DNA of 53,105 bases from Clostridia bacterium (GTDB lineage: Bacteria > Bacillota > Clostridia > Christensenellales > Aristaeellaceae), in the NCBI GenBank assembly GCA_017460395.1, contig JAFUBA010000057.1, positions 1 to 53,105 on the forward strand. Direction: 5' to 3'. The notes under the pieces were generated by a model. It was not told where the DNA came from. It saw only the letters and a list, made by a program, of their open reading frames with translations, and ran no database searches. Of the stretch, positions 51,971 to 53,105 are shown piece by piece; within the stretch, counting starts at the first letter, position 1; each line of letters starts with the position of its first letter. Position numbers and translations under genes: made by a program.

Positions 51971-53105
51971 TCAGTGAAGTTCAGGACATGATCCGGGAAA
52001 GCCAGGTGGATATCCTGCGCCAGCGGATTGTGGACGGCGAATATGCGAGCCTTCCTGCCCAGGAGAAGCTGTCGTGGCTGTTTGAAGCGGCAAGACTTGG
52101 GAAGACAGAGATGCTCCGGATGCTCGCAGAGCGTATACACGGACTGGAGATCCGGGACAGGGAAGGGGAGGAAACCCTCCTGCATGCGGCCGCGGAGAGC
52201 GGTGACAGGGAGACGGTCCGCTTCTGTCTGGACGTCCTGGGGATGCGCCTTCTCACGACGGATGCGACAGGAAAAAGCGCGCTTGACCGGGTGAAGGACG
52301 CGGACAGGCAGCGGGAAATCTTTGGCATCACCACAGAGGACTGCTACCAAAACCCCGTGGTCCGCGGCTTTCATCCGGATCCGTCGGTGGTGCGCGTGGG
52401 GGAAGACTACTATCTGGTGAATTCCTCCTTCGCCATGGTCCCCGCACTGCCGATCATGCACTCAAGGGATCTGGTGCACTGGACGTATGCGGGGCATGTC
52501 ATGGAAGACCCGGAGACGGCGGGCCTCACCTCCCTCCCCGGCGGCTTTGGCTACTGGGCGCCGGATATTTCCTTTGACGGCGAGAAATTCTGGGTGGTGG
52601 CGACGCTCCGTCGGGACACTGCACCCTTCCGCCTGCAGATGATCACCTGGGCAAGGTCGGTGAAGGGTCCGTGGGCACCCCCCAAGTTCCTTGAGGTGGA
52701 CGGGATCGATCCATCCATCTTCCGGGACGATGACGGCCAGCGGTACCTGGTGATCAACCCCGGGGTGCAGATCGCCAGGCTCTCCGGGGAGGGAGATCTC
52801 CTGGAGGAGCCCCACATGATCTACTACGGCAGCAGCCGGAAAAAGAGCGAGGGGCCGCACATCCTGAAAAAGGACGGCTACTACTATCTTCTGCAGGCAG
52901 AGGGCGGCACCGGGCGCGACCACACGGAGACCTGTGCAAGGTCGAGATCCCTGGAAGGCCCCTATGAGCCCTGCCCCTGGAACCCGATCCTCACCTGCGG
53001 CGGCGAAAACTCCTTCATCGGCCGGTGCGGGCATGGAAAGATGGTGGAGCTCCCGGACGGGAGATGGGCCATGGTATATCTCTGCGGGCGGAAGGTGGAG
53101 GGCAA
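51967..53105 (+). CDS. GH43 glycosidase with N-terminal ankyrin repeats (3' end missing)
   Basis: About 379 residues are visible. Residues 32-118 hold ankyrin-like repeats: FEAARLGKTEMLRMLAERIH, then DREGETLLHAAAESGDRETV and DATGKSALDRVKD (D-x-x-G-x-T-x-L-H-x-A-A-x-x-G pattern). From about 124 follows a five-bladed GH43 propeller: GFHPDPSVVRVGEDYYLVNS (catalytic base Asp near 137), GIDPSIFRDDDG (pKa-tuning Asp near 247) and KSEGPHILKKDGYYYL (acid Glu near 294), resembling beta-xylosidase/alpha-arabinofuranosidase members. No signal peptide, so cytoplasmic. GTG start overlaps the stop before it (GTGA). The chain is open to the window end. Confidence 0.88.
   Translation, partial: MISEVQDMIRESQVDILRQRIVDGEYASLPAQEKLSWLFEAARLGKTEMLRMLAERIHGLEIRDREGEETLLHAAAESGDRETVRFCLDVLGMRLLTTDATGKSALDRVKDADRQREIFGITTEDCYQNPVVRGFHPDPSVVRVGEDYYLVNSSFAMVPALPIMHSRDLVHWTYAGHVMEDPETAGLTSLPGGFGYWAPDISFDGEKFWVVATLRRDTAPFRLQMITWARSVKGPWAPPKFLEVDGIDPSIFRDDDGQRYLVINPGVQIARLSGEGDLLEEPHMIYYGSSRKKSEGPHILKKDGYYYLLQAEGGTGRDHTETCARSRSLEGPYEPCPWNPILTCGGENSFIGRCGHGKMVELPDGRWAMVYLCGRKVEG

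Overview
The window reads as a chromosomal segment of a fibre-degrading, anaerobic Clostridia-type bacterium (Bacillota). The evidence is the gene order rpsB-tsf-pyrH-frr-(small PASTA-like gene)-uppS, a fused rph-rdgB gene followed by a yfcE-type phosphoesterase, SD-led genes with sigma-A promoters, CtsR-type boxes at clpB, an IscR/IscS/IscU set, a sole BioY biotin importer, and many glycan-degrading genes. The DNA is GC-rich and nearly fully coding. Species cannot be told from what is seen here. No rRNA, tRNA, CRISPR array, transposase or phage gene was recognised.

Layout. 1-4242 (minus): translation and envelope operon. 4508-11124 (plus): a GH115 glucuronidase, RNase PH/RdgB fusion, phosphoesterase, secreted M6-type metalloprotease. 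11162-13324 (minus): metal-exporting P1B ATPase with its HMA domain as a separate small gene, under a consensus promoter and an ArsR/SmtB-like operator. 13436-22193 (minus): pectin/rhamnogalacturonan-type locus with two LplB/LplC-type permeases, a solute-binding protein, a CE4-like deacetylase, a PL22 oligogalacturonate lyase and a large GH2 protein, punctuated by two internal terminators. 22466-23683: small zinc-ribbon gene and XRE regulator around a repeat-rich gap of about 590 bp. 23800-31983: recO, capA and flippase, bioY behind an 18-bp-arm palindrome, YhhN, an unknown gene, an aldo-keto reductase, PIG-L deacetylase and YczE-like membrane protein. 32107-36088 (minus): clpB with two CtsR-like boxes, and an Fe-S aldo-keto reductase. 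36196-42814: AraC regulator divergent from GH35 and a DUF5107/TPR protein. 42924-46169: cysK, iscU and iscS divergent from iscR with a duplicated operator. 46293-47928 (minus): secreted unknown and AraC regulator. 48144-53105 (plus): a tightly coupled operon of an old-yellow-enzyme-like reductase, an SDR, a fumarate-reductase-like flavoprotein and a GH43 enzyme carrying N-terminal ankyrin repeats (cut by the window end).

How the parts work together. Three loci look like glycan-utilisation units: GH115 alone, the pectin locus with its importer, and the GH35/DUF5107 unit under AraC control. The last operon is the best candidate for a little-described system: three redox enzymes translationally coupled to an apparently cytoplasmic ankyrin-GH43 glycosidase and facing an AraC regulator. 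This suggests uptake of an intact glycoside followed by hydrolysis and redox processing of the sugar or aglycone. That last step is inference.
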